NCBI GenBank assembly: GCA_016712315.1
Contig: JADJRG010000013.1
Location: 1,331,001 to 1,395,000 of the forward strand
Reading direction: 5' to 3'
Length of the DNA: 64,000 nucleotides
DNA from: Nannocystis sp.
GTDB taxonomy: Bacteria > Myxococcota_A > Polyangia > Nannocystales > Nannocystaceae
Positions within the stretch are counted from its first letter, which is position 1. Each line of letters opens with the position of its first letter. The position numbers were made by a program, and so were the translations under genes. This document shows, piece after piece, positions 35,237-43,145 of this stretch. The notes below the pieces were generated by a model. That model was not told the DNA's origin. It saw only the letters and a list, made by a program, of their open reading frames with translations, and ran no database searches.

Positions 35237-35989
35237 ATGGCGCGTGGCGGCGATCGAGGCCTCATCGAGGGCGCCCTCGAGACGGTCACCCACGGCCTCG
35301 GCTACGCCCGCGAGCTGCTGCGCGGCAACCGAGTCGCTGGCGATTTTTCGTGGGTGCGCAGCGGCAGCCGGCCGATCGTGCTCGTCCACGGCTTCCTCGG
35401 CACCCGCGGCACCATGATGCCGCTCGCTCGTCGCTTTCAGTCGGACGGCCAGGCCGTCTTCACCTACCACCACGGCACCTTCCAGCTCGGCTCGCTCACC
35501 GCAAGCGCCGAGACCTTAGCGCGGCACATCACCTCGATCACAGACAGCCTCGAGGTCGATCAAGTCGACATCGTCGGCTTCAGCATGGGGGGCCTCGTCG
35601 CCCTGCACGCGCTCAAGTTCACGCCCGCTGGCCGGGCGATCCGCCGCATGGTCATGCTCGGCGCGCCGCTGCGAGGCACCTGGCTCTCGCTCGCGGGCGT
35701 CGCGACCGTCGGCCTCGTCTCCCCGTCCGTGTGGCAGGTTCTGCCGCAGAGCCGCTTCCTGCGCGACCTGCTCGACACACCAGCGCCGGCCGGAGTCCGC
35801 CTGCGCCAGATCCACGCCGCCCACGACGCCTTCTGCCCTGACCCCGGGAGGATCCCAGGCGTCGCCCCCGAGGATTATTTTGTCTTGCCCGGCGGCCACT
35901 CGTCGCTGGTCATCGCCCAGCCGTTTTACGCGAAGACCCGCGAGTTCTTGATCGAGGGTCAAACCGACGACGAGCGCCCGCGGCGCTGA
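35237..35989 (+). CDS. alpha/beta-hydrolase, lipase/PGAP1-like
   Basis: The 250-residue enzyme has the oxyanion motif V-HGFLG (residues 50-55), the nucleophile elbow GFSMGG (Ser116) and a late His in PGGHSSL (His221), with an Asp around residue 198-202 completing a catalytic triad. The fold is that of triacylglycerol-lipase or PGAP1-like esterases. There is no signal peptide, so it is cytoplasmic or membrane-associated. The start follows a purine run (GGGGGG). Substrate is unknown. It converges with the FHA gene, 13 bases between stops. Confidence 0.85.
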   Translation: MARGGDRGLIEGALETVTHGLGYARELLRGNRVAGDFSWVRSGSRPIVLVHGFLGTRGTMMPLARRFQSDGQAVFTYHHGTFQLGSLTASAETLARHITSITDSLEVDQVDIVGFSMGGLVALHALKFTPAGRAIRRMVMLGAPLRGTWLSLAGVATVGLVSPSVWQVLPQSRFLRDLLDTPAPAGVRLRQIHAAHDAFCPDPGRIPGVAPEDYFVLPGGHSSLVIAQPFYAKTREFLIEGQTDDERPRR

Positions 35990-36002
35990 GCGTCACCGCG
36001 GC

Positions 36003-36941
36003 TCAGTAGTCGACCAGCTTGCGGCGCCGCAGCTCGACGATCGCCTTGTGCAGCGCCAGATCGGAGGCCGGGTACGTGTCGAGGATGTGGGCCCAGCTCC
36101 GCCGCTCCGCGATGTCTTGGATCATGTCGATCTCGAGCGGCTGGAGCTCACGCCAGCGGACCGGGCTCGGGCTGAGCAAGCGGAGCTCCGCGCCATAAGC
36201 GGGGATCGGCGAGCGCTCGGCGAGGTGTTGGATCTCATCTTCTTGGCGCGCCGACTCCATCAGCACGTGCTCGAGCGTCGTCGAGATCTCCTTGGGCACG
36301 TTCTCGGGGACGCCGTTCTCGAGGGCGAAGGTCCCCTTGGTCCAGCCCATCATCCGCATCATCGCCTTCTCGGGGTCGAGGCCGGCGATCCCGTCGATGG
36401 TCGCGTAGAAGAAGAACCCGTCGCGCAGATAGATCCGCCCGATCTTCGCGACGTCAGTTCGTTTGACCATCAACGTACCGGTCTTCCGGCTGGTGCCGAG
36501 CCACTGGAGCACGTCCACCAGCGGGATCTCGTCCAGGGCGCCCGACATCGACCGGCTCGCCGAATCATCCTTCGCGCCGGAGCGGGCGCGGCTGCGCTCT
36601 CCTGCGCGCTTCGTGGTGCTGCTGAGCTCGCCCGGCTTCACCGCCACGACGCAGAGCAAGCTCGAGCCGATCGCGATCCGATCGCCTGCGCGCAGGCAGT
36701 GGCGCGTCGCAGGCTTGCCGTTGACCAGGGTCCCGTTCTGCGAGCCCAAGTCGCCGAGCCAGGTCCGCCCGCGCTCGAAATAGAAGCGCAGGTGTTTACG
36801 GCTGACCGCGTCATCCGCGAGCACGAGGTCGACCTCGCTGCTGCGGCCGACCACATAGCTGCTCCGCTCGGGGCTCAAGGGGAACTCTTCCCCCTTGTAC
36901 TTGCCCGTCAGGAACTTAAGAACGTGAACGTCCTCACCCAT
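36003..36941 (-). CDS. FHA - DUF4388 signalling protein
   Basis: The 312-residue protein has an N-terminal FHA domain with the phosphothreonine-binding set GRSSE...SRKH...NGTLVNG (about residues 30-75). A short Ser/Arg linker leads to a DUF4388 domain (GALDEIPLVDVLQWLGTSRKTGTLMVKR...GRIYLRDGFFFYATIDGI). The C-terminal helical part is typical of myxobacterial proteins of this kind. FHA binds pThr targets of Ser/Thr kinases such as the one at 2210-4246. DUF4388 is shared with the receiver-roadblock protein at 11935-13476. It is cytoplasmic. Confidence 0.87.
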   Translation of the reverse strand: MGEDVHVLKFLTGKYKGEEFPLSPERSSYVVGRSSEVDLVLADDAVSRKHLRFYFERGRTWLGDLGSQNGTLVNGKPATRHCLRAGDRIAIGSSLLCVVAVKPGELSSTTKRAGERSRARSGAKDDSASRSMSGALDEIPLVDVLQWLGTSRKTGTLMVKRTDVAKIGRIYLRDGFFFYATIDGIAGLDPEKAMMRMMGWTKGTFALENGVPENVPKEISTTLEHVLMESARQEDEIQHLAERSPIPAYGAELRLLSPSPVRWRELQPLEIDMIQDIAERRSWAHILDTYPASDLALHKAIVELRRRKLVDY

Positions 36942-37122
36942 CTAGGTGCGAGCAGGATAGTGAAGTGAGCGTCACGCCGTCAATCGGCGATTCGCCTCGC
37001 ACGACCTGACCGCGGGCCGTGACCGCGCGCACGCGCACGCCGCTGCGGCGGACGTCCACGGCTCTGACGTTGCCATCGCGAGCGACGGCGTGAACACTCC
37101 TTAGTGGCGCCGCGTCGGCGTC

Positions 37123-38538
37123 ATGGTGGTGCACCTTATGACTCCTCGCTCTCCCCTTCGCTCCCTCACCCTCGTCGCGGCCGCGCTCGGCCTCCTCGTC
37201 GGCTGTCGCGCACGCGACGAGAGCGCCTACCCGGAAGATCTCCCGCGCCAGAGCGTCGCCGCTCAGCCCGCGGTCTACCAAGAGGTCTACATCGAGACAG
37301 AGATCGTCGCCCAAGCGAGCGCGGAGAACCCCGACCTGATCGGCTACGAGCGCCTGAGCTCGGGCGAGCAGGTGCAGGTCGTCACCTATGTGCACAGCTA
37401 CGCTGAGCCCGTCGAGACCTACCCGCGCGTGTGGTGGTCCGGTCGTTGGTACTACAACATTCACGGAAATTTCGTCTACTACAGCCCCCACTACTCGACC
37501 TGGTGCTACTACTGGGGCCCGCCCGTCCACCTCGTCTACGCGTGGAACTACTACTACCCGTGGTCGCCCTACGCCTACGGCGTCGGCTTCTACGGGCCCG
37601 GCTGGTACTGGGGCGGCGTCGGCGGCTACGGCTACCACGCCTACGGAGTCGCCCCCGCCAACTACGACCAGCAGCGCGGCACCATGGCGGCGAGTCAGGG
37701 CGGTCCTGGGCGCGGCTCGATGGGCGCCAACCCAGGCGGCCCTGGAGCGCCGGGCAACAACGCCGGCCGCAGTGGTTCGCCGGGCCAAGCCCTCGCCGCC
37801 AGCCCCAGCGCCAGCCGCGGCGCCGGAGCGTCGGCGGCTTCGCCGAGTCGCCTCAGCGCCGGCCAACCCGGCCAACCGCGCACACGTATGGTCAACGGCG
37901 CCTCCACGCTCGCGGCCTCGCCCACGGGCGGCGCTGCCCCGCGGCCGCAAGCGGGTCCTGCGAGCCCGCGCGGCGACGGAGGATCCTTCGCCGCTGCACC
38001 GCCTCAAGGTGGCAGCCCTCGCCCCTCTTCGACCTACCGTCCTGGCGCCTACACGATGAACGGGGGCTCGTCAGCGCCGCCACCTTCACCGGGCGCTTCG
38101 CCCTCCGCGGGAGCGCGCCCGATGGCCGCCCCCAGCGGTAGCGGCGCACCCAGCCCGAGCTACCGCCCCTCGTCCGCAGGCACCTACACCACCTCGATCC
38201 CAGCCTATGGCTCCGGCGGCTCTCGTGGCTCCTCCGGCGGCTACTCCTCAGGCTCCGGCGGCTTCTCCTCCGGCGGCTCGCGCGGCTCCTCCGGCGGCTA
38301 CTCCTCGGGCTCCGGCGGCTTCTCCTCCGGCTCCGGCTCCTCTGGCGGCTCGCGCGGCTCCTTCGGCGGCTTCTCCTCCGGCGGTGGCGGCTCTCGCGGC
38401 GGCGGATTCTCCTCCGGCGGTGGCGGCGGATTTTCCTCCGGCGGTGGCGGCGGCTCTCGCGGCGGCGGCGGCGGCTTCTCCGGCGGTGGCGGCGGCGGCG
38501 GCGGATCTCGTGGAGGCGGCGGCGGCCGCTCGCGCTAG
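37123..38538 (+). CDS. aromatic- and Gly/Ser-rich repetitive lipoprotein
   Basis: The 471-residue product has a lipobox (LGLLVGC). ATG 37138 is an alternative start 5 codons in. Residues about 100-180 are extremely Tyr/Trp-rich (WWSGRWYYNIHG, CYYWGPPVHLVYAWNYYYPWSPYAYG). The middle is Ala/Pro/Gly-rich, and the last 110 residues are nearly pure Gly/Ser with scattered Arg, Tyr and Phe. A 57-bp tandem repeat underlies the latter (38221-38333). No enzyme domain is seen. Such compositions suit an extracellular, self-associating or matrix protein. It is unlike its neighbours in composition. Confidence 0.75.
   Translation: MVVHLMTPRSPLRSLTLVAAALGLLVGCRARDESAYPEDLPRQSVAAQPAVYQEVYIETEIVAQASAENPDLIGYERLSSGEQVQVVTYVHSYAEPVETYPRVWWSGRWYYNIHGNFVYYSPHYSTWCYYWGPPVHLVYAWNYYYPWSPYAYGVGFYGPGWYWGGVGGYGYHAYGVAPANYDQQRGTMAASQGGPGRGSMGANPGGPGAPGNNAGRSGSPGQALAASPSASRGAGASAASPSRLSAGQPGQPRTRMVNGASTLAASPTGGAAPRPQAGPASPRGDGGSFAAAPPQGGSPRPSSTYRPGAYTMNGGSSAPPPSPGASPSAGARPMAAPSGSGAPSPSYRPSSAGTYTTSIPAYGSGGSRGSSGGYSSGSGGFSSGGSRGSSGGYSSGSGGFSSGSGSSGGSRGSFGGFSSGGGGSRGGGFSSGGGGGFSSGGGGGSRGGGGGFSGGGGGGGGSRGGGGGRSR
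38215..38525 (+). repeat. Gly/Ser-coding tandem repeats, 57-bp period at the start
   Basis: Two near-perfect 57-bp units start at 38221 and 38278 and encode the 19-residue pattern SRGSSGGYSSGSGGFSSGG. Shorter degenerate GGC/TCC-type repeats continue to the gene end. Such tracts change length by slippage, so copy number may vary between strains. Confidence 0.75.
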
Positions 38539-38828
38539 CCGGCGAGCAGCGGCGCGAGCGCGCCTTCTTCATCCAGCGCGATCATATCGGAGTAGCCGCC
38601 GATGCTGCGGCCGCGGATGAAGATCTGCGGCACCGTCGTTTGGCCCGTCAGCTCGACCAACCACCGCCGCGCCGTCGGATCGGAGCTCACATCGATCGCG
38701 ACATACGGCGCCCCCAACCGCCGCAGGTGGCGCTCGGCGGCGAAGCAATAGCCGCAAAACCGGGTCACATACAGGACCACGGCGCTGTCGACCTCGTCCG
38801 GCCGCGGTGCCGACCCTTGTTTGGTCAT
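38535..38828 (-). CDS. glutaredoxin
   Basis: The 97-residue protein has the dithiol active site C25-GYC28 (YVTRFCGYCFAAERHL) and the cis-Pro motif TTVPQIFIRG, then the GG pair in IGGYSD. It uses glutathione to reduce disulfides and acts in the cytoplasm. ATG 38828 (MTKQGSAPRP) is chosen over the longer frame, which would overlap the neighbour and adds Arg/Ser-rich noise. It follows the conserved unknown gene at 38836 by 7 bases and is probably co-transcribed. Confidence 0.92.
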   Translation of the reverse strand: MTKQGSAPRPDEVDSAVVLYVTRFCGYCFAAERHLRRLGAPYVAIDVSSDPTARRWLVELTGQTTVPQIFIRGRSIGGYSDMIALDEEGALAPLLAG

Positions 38829-38835
38829 CGCGTGA

Positions 38836-39558
38836 TCAATCCTCGCGGAGCAGCGTGAGGATCTCCTCGTCGAGCTGCGCCTGGTGCTCGCTCGCAAATT
38901 TTCCGACGATCACGTCACGTCGCTGCGTGAGAGGCACGGGCGTACCCGCGGAGACACCTTGGCCGCCGATCCCCCCGACGGGTCGGCGCGAGACCCGGCT
39001 CGGACCGCGGCTCGGCCGCTGCGCGCCTTGACCGGCCGCGGTCGCCGCCACCTGCGCCTGGGCCTCACGAGAAGAGAAGATCGGGTGATTCAGGCCAGGG
39101 TCACTATTGCCGGAGTTCGCCGCGCCGACCTGTAGCGGCGGCCCTTGCGGCTCGACCTCCCGCGGCAGCGGCGGCGGGCGTCGTTCGGGCCGCTTGCTCG
39201 CGTCGACGGCGGTCGGAGGCGCCGCTGCGGCCGGCTCCTGCTTCGCCGCGCCGTCGGGGTGAGCGCCGACGAATTTGACGATCTTCTCGTCGAAGGCGCC
39301 GCCGCGGAGCTGCCGGATCATCGCCTTGTGCGACTCCTGCATCATCGCGATGATGATCCCGTCGAGGTCCTCCGGCTCAGCCTCGAGCTTGTCTTTGTAC
39401 TCGACCTTGTTGCTCGAGATGATCGTGCCGTCGAAGAACACGTGCGTGAAGATGTGCGCCCGCGCGATCCCCGAGTCTTCGGTTTGCACGTGGTAGAGCC
39501 GCCCCCGGTGCGGGATGTTGTGGTTGTAGCCGAGCTGCGGGGAGTGCGAGACTGCCAT
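38836..39558 (-). CDS. conserved protein of unknown function
   Basis: The 240-residue protein starts at ATG 39558 behind GAGG. Its first 100 residues look folded and specific (LGYNHNIPHRGRLYHVQTEDSGIARAHIFTHVFFDGTIISSNKVEYKD, then EDLDGIIIAMMQESHKAMIRQLRGG). A Pro/Ala/Gln-rich linker and a short C-terminal helix (SEHQAQLDEEILTLLRED) follow. The N-terminal motif with several His residues is reminiscent of small conserved proteins in myxobacteria and relatives, but I cannot name a family. It is divergent from the HD gene and upstream of glutaredoxin. Confidence 0.7.
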   Translation of the reverse strand: MAVSHSPQLGYNHNIPHRGRLYHVQTEDSGIARAHIFTHVFFDGTIISSNKVEYKDKLEAEPEDLDGIIIAMMQESHKAMIRQLRGGAFDEKIVKFVGAHPDGAAKQEPAAAAPPTAVDASKRPERRPPPLPREVEPQGPPLQVGAANSGNSDPGLNHPIFSSREAQAQVAATAAGQGAQRPSRGPSRVSRRPVGGIGGQGVSAGTPVPLTQRRDVIVGKFASEHQAQLDEEILTLLRED

Positions 39559-39693
39559 GAGTGCCTCAGGGACCTTATCACGGGTCGAGCCCACGAGGCG
39601 AAGGCGCCGCCGCGAGCCGCGGGTGTGGCGACTCTGCGGCCGCGACTGTCGCCCTGTCAACGCGAGCGAGCGTCGCTGCTATTATCCGCCGCG

Positions 39694-40683
39694 ATGTCAC
39701 TTGTGAGCACCACCCCCGCGGCCGAGCCTGTCTCTGAGCCCTTGCTCGAGCCCTCGTCCCTGCTCCTGCCCGCGGTGGTGCTCGGCGAGCACGGCGAGCT
39801 CCCCAGCCCTGATCTCACCGCGCGGATTCGCGCACAGGCCGCACGGATCGCCCTCGTCCCGCCCGAGCAGGTCTATGCGCGCTTGACCCCCGCGTTTTGC
39901 GGCCGCCACCCGGATCTTGTCATGCAGTGGCTGCTCGACGCTGGCCTGCTCGACCACCTCATGCCCGAGCTCGCCGCCACGGTCGCCCTCTCACAGGAGG
40001 CAGGGCGCCGACACAAGGACGTCTGGGAGCACACCAAGGCGGTCGTCCGGCAGTCTGTCCCGCGGCCGGTGATCCGTTGGGGCGCTGTACTCCATGACAT
40101 CGGCAAGGTCACGACCCGGCGCTTCGTGGGTCAGGGCAAGGTCACCTTTCATGGGCACGCTGAAGAGGGCGTGCGCATGTTTCGGCGCGGCTTAGCCCAG
40201 CGCCTCGGCTTCCCCGCGGAGGAGCGCGCCGTCGTCGAGGCCTTGATCCTCCACCACCTCCGCGCCGGCCAGTACGACGGCACCTGGACCGACGCCGCTG
40301 TTCGCCGCTTCGCCGCCGAGATGGGCCCGCTGCTGCGAGACCTCCTCGATCTCTCGCGCGCCGACGTGACCAGCAAGCGGCCTGGCAAGCGGCAGCGCTG
40401 CCTCGCGCAGATCAGCGAGCTCGCGCGCCGGATCGCCGATCTCGCTGAGCAAGACGCGAAGGTCCCCCCGCTCCCGCCTGGCCTCGGCAACGCCCTCATG
40501 GTCGCCTTCGCGCTCCCTCCTGGAAAACACATCGGCGAGCTCCGCGGCCGCCTCGCGGCGCTCTGCGAGGCGGGCGAGCTCCCGCCCGGACAACCCGCCG
40601 ATTTTTATATTGATGCCGCGCGCAGCCGCGGCCTCGCCGAGTCGCTCGAGATCGTCCCACCGCGCGGCCACGGCGACGCCTGA
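39694..40683 (+). CDS. HD-domain protein resembling the C-terminal half of CCA-adding enzymes
   Basis: The 329-residue product contains the HD motif LHDIGKVTTRRF (His134-Asp135) followed by VTFHGHAEEG and LILHHLR, the layout seen in the HD/RNA-binding half of bacterial tRNA nucleotidyltransferases. The preceding MQWLLDAGLLDHLMPEL also matches the family. The N-terminal nucleotidyltransferase head (GGxVRD...DxD) is absent: the first 70 residues are a Pro/Glu-rich segment. It may be a metal-dependent phosphohydrolase alone. ATG 39694 is used, since the upstream frame lies antisense to another gene. Confidence 0.8.
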   Translation: MSLVSTTPAAEPVSEPLLEPSSLLLPAVVLGEHGELPSPDLTARIRAQAARIALVPPEQVYARLTPAFCGRHPDLVMQWLLDAGLLDHLMPELAATVALSQEAGRRHKDVWEHTKAVVRQSVPRPVIRWGAVLHDIGKVTTRRFVGQGKVTFHGHAEEGVRMFRRGLAQRLGFPAEERAVVEALILHHLRAGQYDGTWTDAAVRRFAAEMGPLLRDLLDLSRADVTSKRPGKRQRCLAQISELARRIADLAEQDAKVPPLPPGLGNALMVAFALPPGKHIGELRGRLAALCEAGELPPGQPADFYIDAARSRGLAESLEIVPPRGHGDA

Positions 40684-40801
40684 GCCGGCCGGCGCGGGGA
40701 TCCACCCAACGACCGCTCGTACGCCCCTAGAAGCCCTCGTACACGCCGGGAGGGTGCACCCCGATTGTCGCAGCGCCCACGCCCCGGCGACAGTGGAGCC
40801 C

Positions 40802-42061
40802 ATGGCCTACCGACCGACCTCCGCGAGCCCGCGCGCGCTCGCCCTCACCGCCACGACCTTGCTCCTCGCGCTGAGCGCCTGTCCCAGCCCCGATCCGGCG
40901 ACCACGGACAGCGCCGCCACCGACGACACCACCACCGGCGCCACCACCACCGACGCCGCCACCACCACCGAGACCACCGGCGAGCCCCTCGATCCTGCCT
41001 GCGAAGGCCTCCAGCTCCCGCCGGTCACCGACGACGGCTGCGCCCCCTTGCCCGGCGACTACCAGCCACGCCTCGACAACTCCGCCGATGACGCCTGGCC
41101 CGCGTGCATCTCTGACGCGGGCACCTACGCCTTGATCGAGCCCGCCACCGGCACCGTCGCCCGTATCGAGGCGTATGAGGACATCGCTGACCTCCTCTGG
41201 CGCGGCGACGTGACCCCCAGCGCGGAGGACTTCACCGCGGCCCGCGACCTCTACGTCCTCGCCGAGGGCCTCGAGTCACGCCTCGTCCGCCGCGAAGATC
41301 TTCATTATCCCGAGATCCCGATGGCCGACTGGGACCCGCAAATCGACCCCGACAAGCAGTGCACGCTCGAGAGCAATTATAAAAAATACCCGGAGCGCTG
41401 CATCGGCCCGTCCAAGATCTCCCCGCTCGTCGTCGACGCCTTCGCCAAGGGTCAGGCGGGCACCGGCGACCCTCAAGTCCTCGCCGCCACCATCGACGCC
41501 GGCCTGCTGTGGTTCCTCTACCTCTCCGTCTACAAGGAGGCCAACACCTGCGCGACCGTCAAGGCCAAGGACTGCGACTCTGGGTGGGCCTACTACACCG
41601 GCGGCCAGGACCTCGCCGGCGGCCTCGGGATCGCCTCGCCTATCCTCAAAGCCAGCTTCGAATCACACGCGCGGATCTGGGACGGGATCCTCGCGGTACG
41701 TTGTTGGCGGGACCTCTACAGCGAAGGCGGCGCCTACCCGACCCTCGCCGACATCGACCCCGCCGGCCAAGCCCTCTTTAACCAAGGCTGGGAGCAGCTC
41801 GACCAAGCGCTGCACCGAGGCTTCGCCCTCATCATCCGCGAGCGCCTCGCCGCGATGATCACCGCCCGCTGCGACAACACCGCGACCGCCGCCCACTGGG
41901 CATTTTTACAGGTCGCCGGCCCCGTGCTCGACCGCGAGGCCGACCAACGCGACGCCGCTCAAGCGGCCCCGCTCAAGGCCCTCTGGCCGAAGGACTCGCC
42001 GACCGTCAGCGAGCTCCAAGAGGCGCTGCTCACCCTCGACGCTCTCTTCCCCTGCGGCTAA
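40802..42061 (+). CDS. lipoprotein with Thr-rich linker, unknown function
   Basis: The 419-residue product has a lipobox (LLLALSAC) and a Thr/Asp/Ala/Glu linker (about residues 30-60). A globular domain of 350 residues follows with paired Cys residues (DPACEG, DDGCAPL, DKQCTLES, YPERCIG, NTCATVKAKDCDSG) suggesting disulfides. Trp- and Tyr-rich segments (LWFLYLSVYKEAN, SGWAYYTGGQDL) may be structural. I do not recognise the domain. A patch of AT-rich codons occurs at 41375-41392. It converges with the phosphotransferase gene, overlapping it by 4 bases at the stops. Confidence 0.7.
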   Translation: MAYRPTSASPRALALTATTLLLALSACPSPDPATTDSAATDDTTTGATTTDAATTTETTGEPLDPACEGLQLPPVTDDGCAPLPGDYQPRLDNSADDAWPACISDAGTYALIEPATGTVARIEAYEDIADLLWRGDVTPSAEDFTAARDLYVLAEGLESRLVRREDLHYPEIPMADWDPQIDPDKQCTLESNYKKYPERCIGPSKISPLVVDAFAKGQAGTGDPQVLAATIDAGLLWFLYLSVYKEANTCATVKAKDCDSGWAYYTGGQDLAGGLGIASPILKASFESHARIWDGILAVRCWRDLYSEGGAYPTLADIDPAGQALFNQGWEQLDQALHRGFALIIRERLAAMITARCDNTATAAHWAFLQVAGPVLDREADQRDAAQAAPLKALWPKDSPTVSELQEALLTLDALFPCG

Positions 42062-43137
42062 CGGGCGGGCTCGGCGAGCAGCAACGCAGCCCGTCGATCT
42101 CGACCGAGCGTCGCGGCCTCAGCCAGCGACGCTTGCCCGTACGCGCGCAGCAGGTTGTGCTCACCGGCCGCGGCGAAGCGCCCGTGATCCCAGCCGAAGT
42201 AGCGCTCTCGCAGCGCGTCTGCGGCGAAGCGCGCGGCCAGCTCGAGCGCGATCCGCGTCGGCGCGTCGACCAGCGACAGCCGCTCCTCAGCCGTCAACGC
42301 GACCCCCTGCGCCCCCACATACCCGGCCCACGACGCCGCGAACAGCGCCTCATCAAAGAACGCCGCGCGCACGTCCTCACCCGCGGGGTTGCACCACGAG
42401 CGCCACGCGTCGCCCAGCTCTTGCCACAGCGGCATCCGCCCGACCGTATCGAGGTCGACCAGGCAGATCGCCTCGTCTGAACAACCTGGCGAGAAGAGCA
42501 GGTTCGAGATCTTGAGGTCGCCGTGGGTCACCCACACGCGCAGCTCCGCGAGCGGCGGCAGCGCCTCGATCCCCGAGACGATCCGCTCCGCTAGCTCAGC
42601 CACCGCGTCGTAGAGCCGGTGTTTTTTGTGGGACACCAGCGCCTCCTCGAGGGTCTTGAGGTGCGCCGCCGTGTCATGCACCCCCGCCCGCTGCGCCTGA
42701 AACGCGGCGTCCAAGCCCGCCAGCGCCGCGTGGAAACGAGCGACCAGCGCCCCCGCGCTCCGCGCCTGCGCCGGGCCGCGCGCTGCGTGGAAGGTGAGCC
42801 CCTCGATCTTGCTCATCAACCGCCAGATCCCGCCGTCAGCCAGGTCGATCCACGGCCGCCCGTCGTCCGCGCGCAGCAGCAGCGGCGTCACCAGCCCGCG
42901 CGCCGCCAGTCGCTCGGTCACCATCACGATGTTGTAGTGGATCTCCGGCGCGAAGATCGGCGCGACTCGTTGGAGCACATACCGAGCACCGCCCGCCTCG
43001 ACCTCAAAGGTCTCGTTGATCAGCCCGCCCGCGAGCGCTCGGATCTTCACGTCGCCTGGCGCGGGCCGCCCCACCGCCGGGAACGCGGCGAGGGCGGCCT
43101 CGATCAGCTCAGCGCTCGGCGGCGGGCGTGCGACCAC
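42058..43137 (-). CDS. phosphotransferase (APH/homoserine-kinase-like)
   Basis: The 359-residue protein has the APH/choline-kinase fold motifs: GGLINETFEVE, a Brenner-type loop VTHGDLKISNLLF, and LVDLDTVG (metal-binding Asp). N-acetylhexosamine 1-kinases and related sugar or small-molecule kinases share this pattern (HGDLKxxN...DxD). It phosphorylates a small molecule with ATP; the substrate is unknown. It starts at GTG 43137, 8 bases after the POT transporter stop, so the two are likely co-transcribed; the transported solute could be related, but that is inference. Confidence 0.85.
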   Translation of the reverse strand: MVARPPPSAELIEAALAAFPAVGRPAPGDVKIRALAGGLINETFEVEAGGARYVLQRVAPIFAPEIHYNIVMVTERLAARGLVTPLLLRADDGRPWIDLADGGIWRLMSKIEGLTFHAARGPAQARSAGALVARFHAALAGLDAAFQAQRAGVHDTAAHLKTLEEALVSHKKHRLYDAVAELAERIVSGIEALPPLAELRVWVTHGDLKISNLLFSPGCSDEAICLVDLDTVGRMPLWQELGDAWRSWCNPAGEDVRAAFFDEALFAASWAGYVGAQGVALTAEERLSLVDAPTRIALELAARFAADALRERYFGWDHGRFAAAGEHNLLRAYGQASLAEAATLGRDRRAALLLAEPAR

Positions 43138-43145
43138 GGCGGGGC

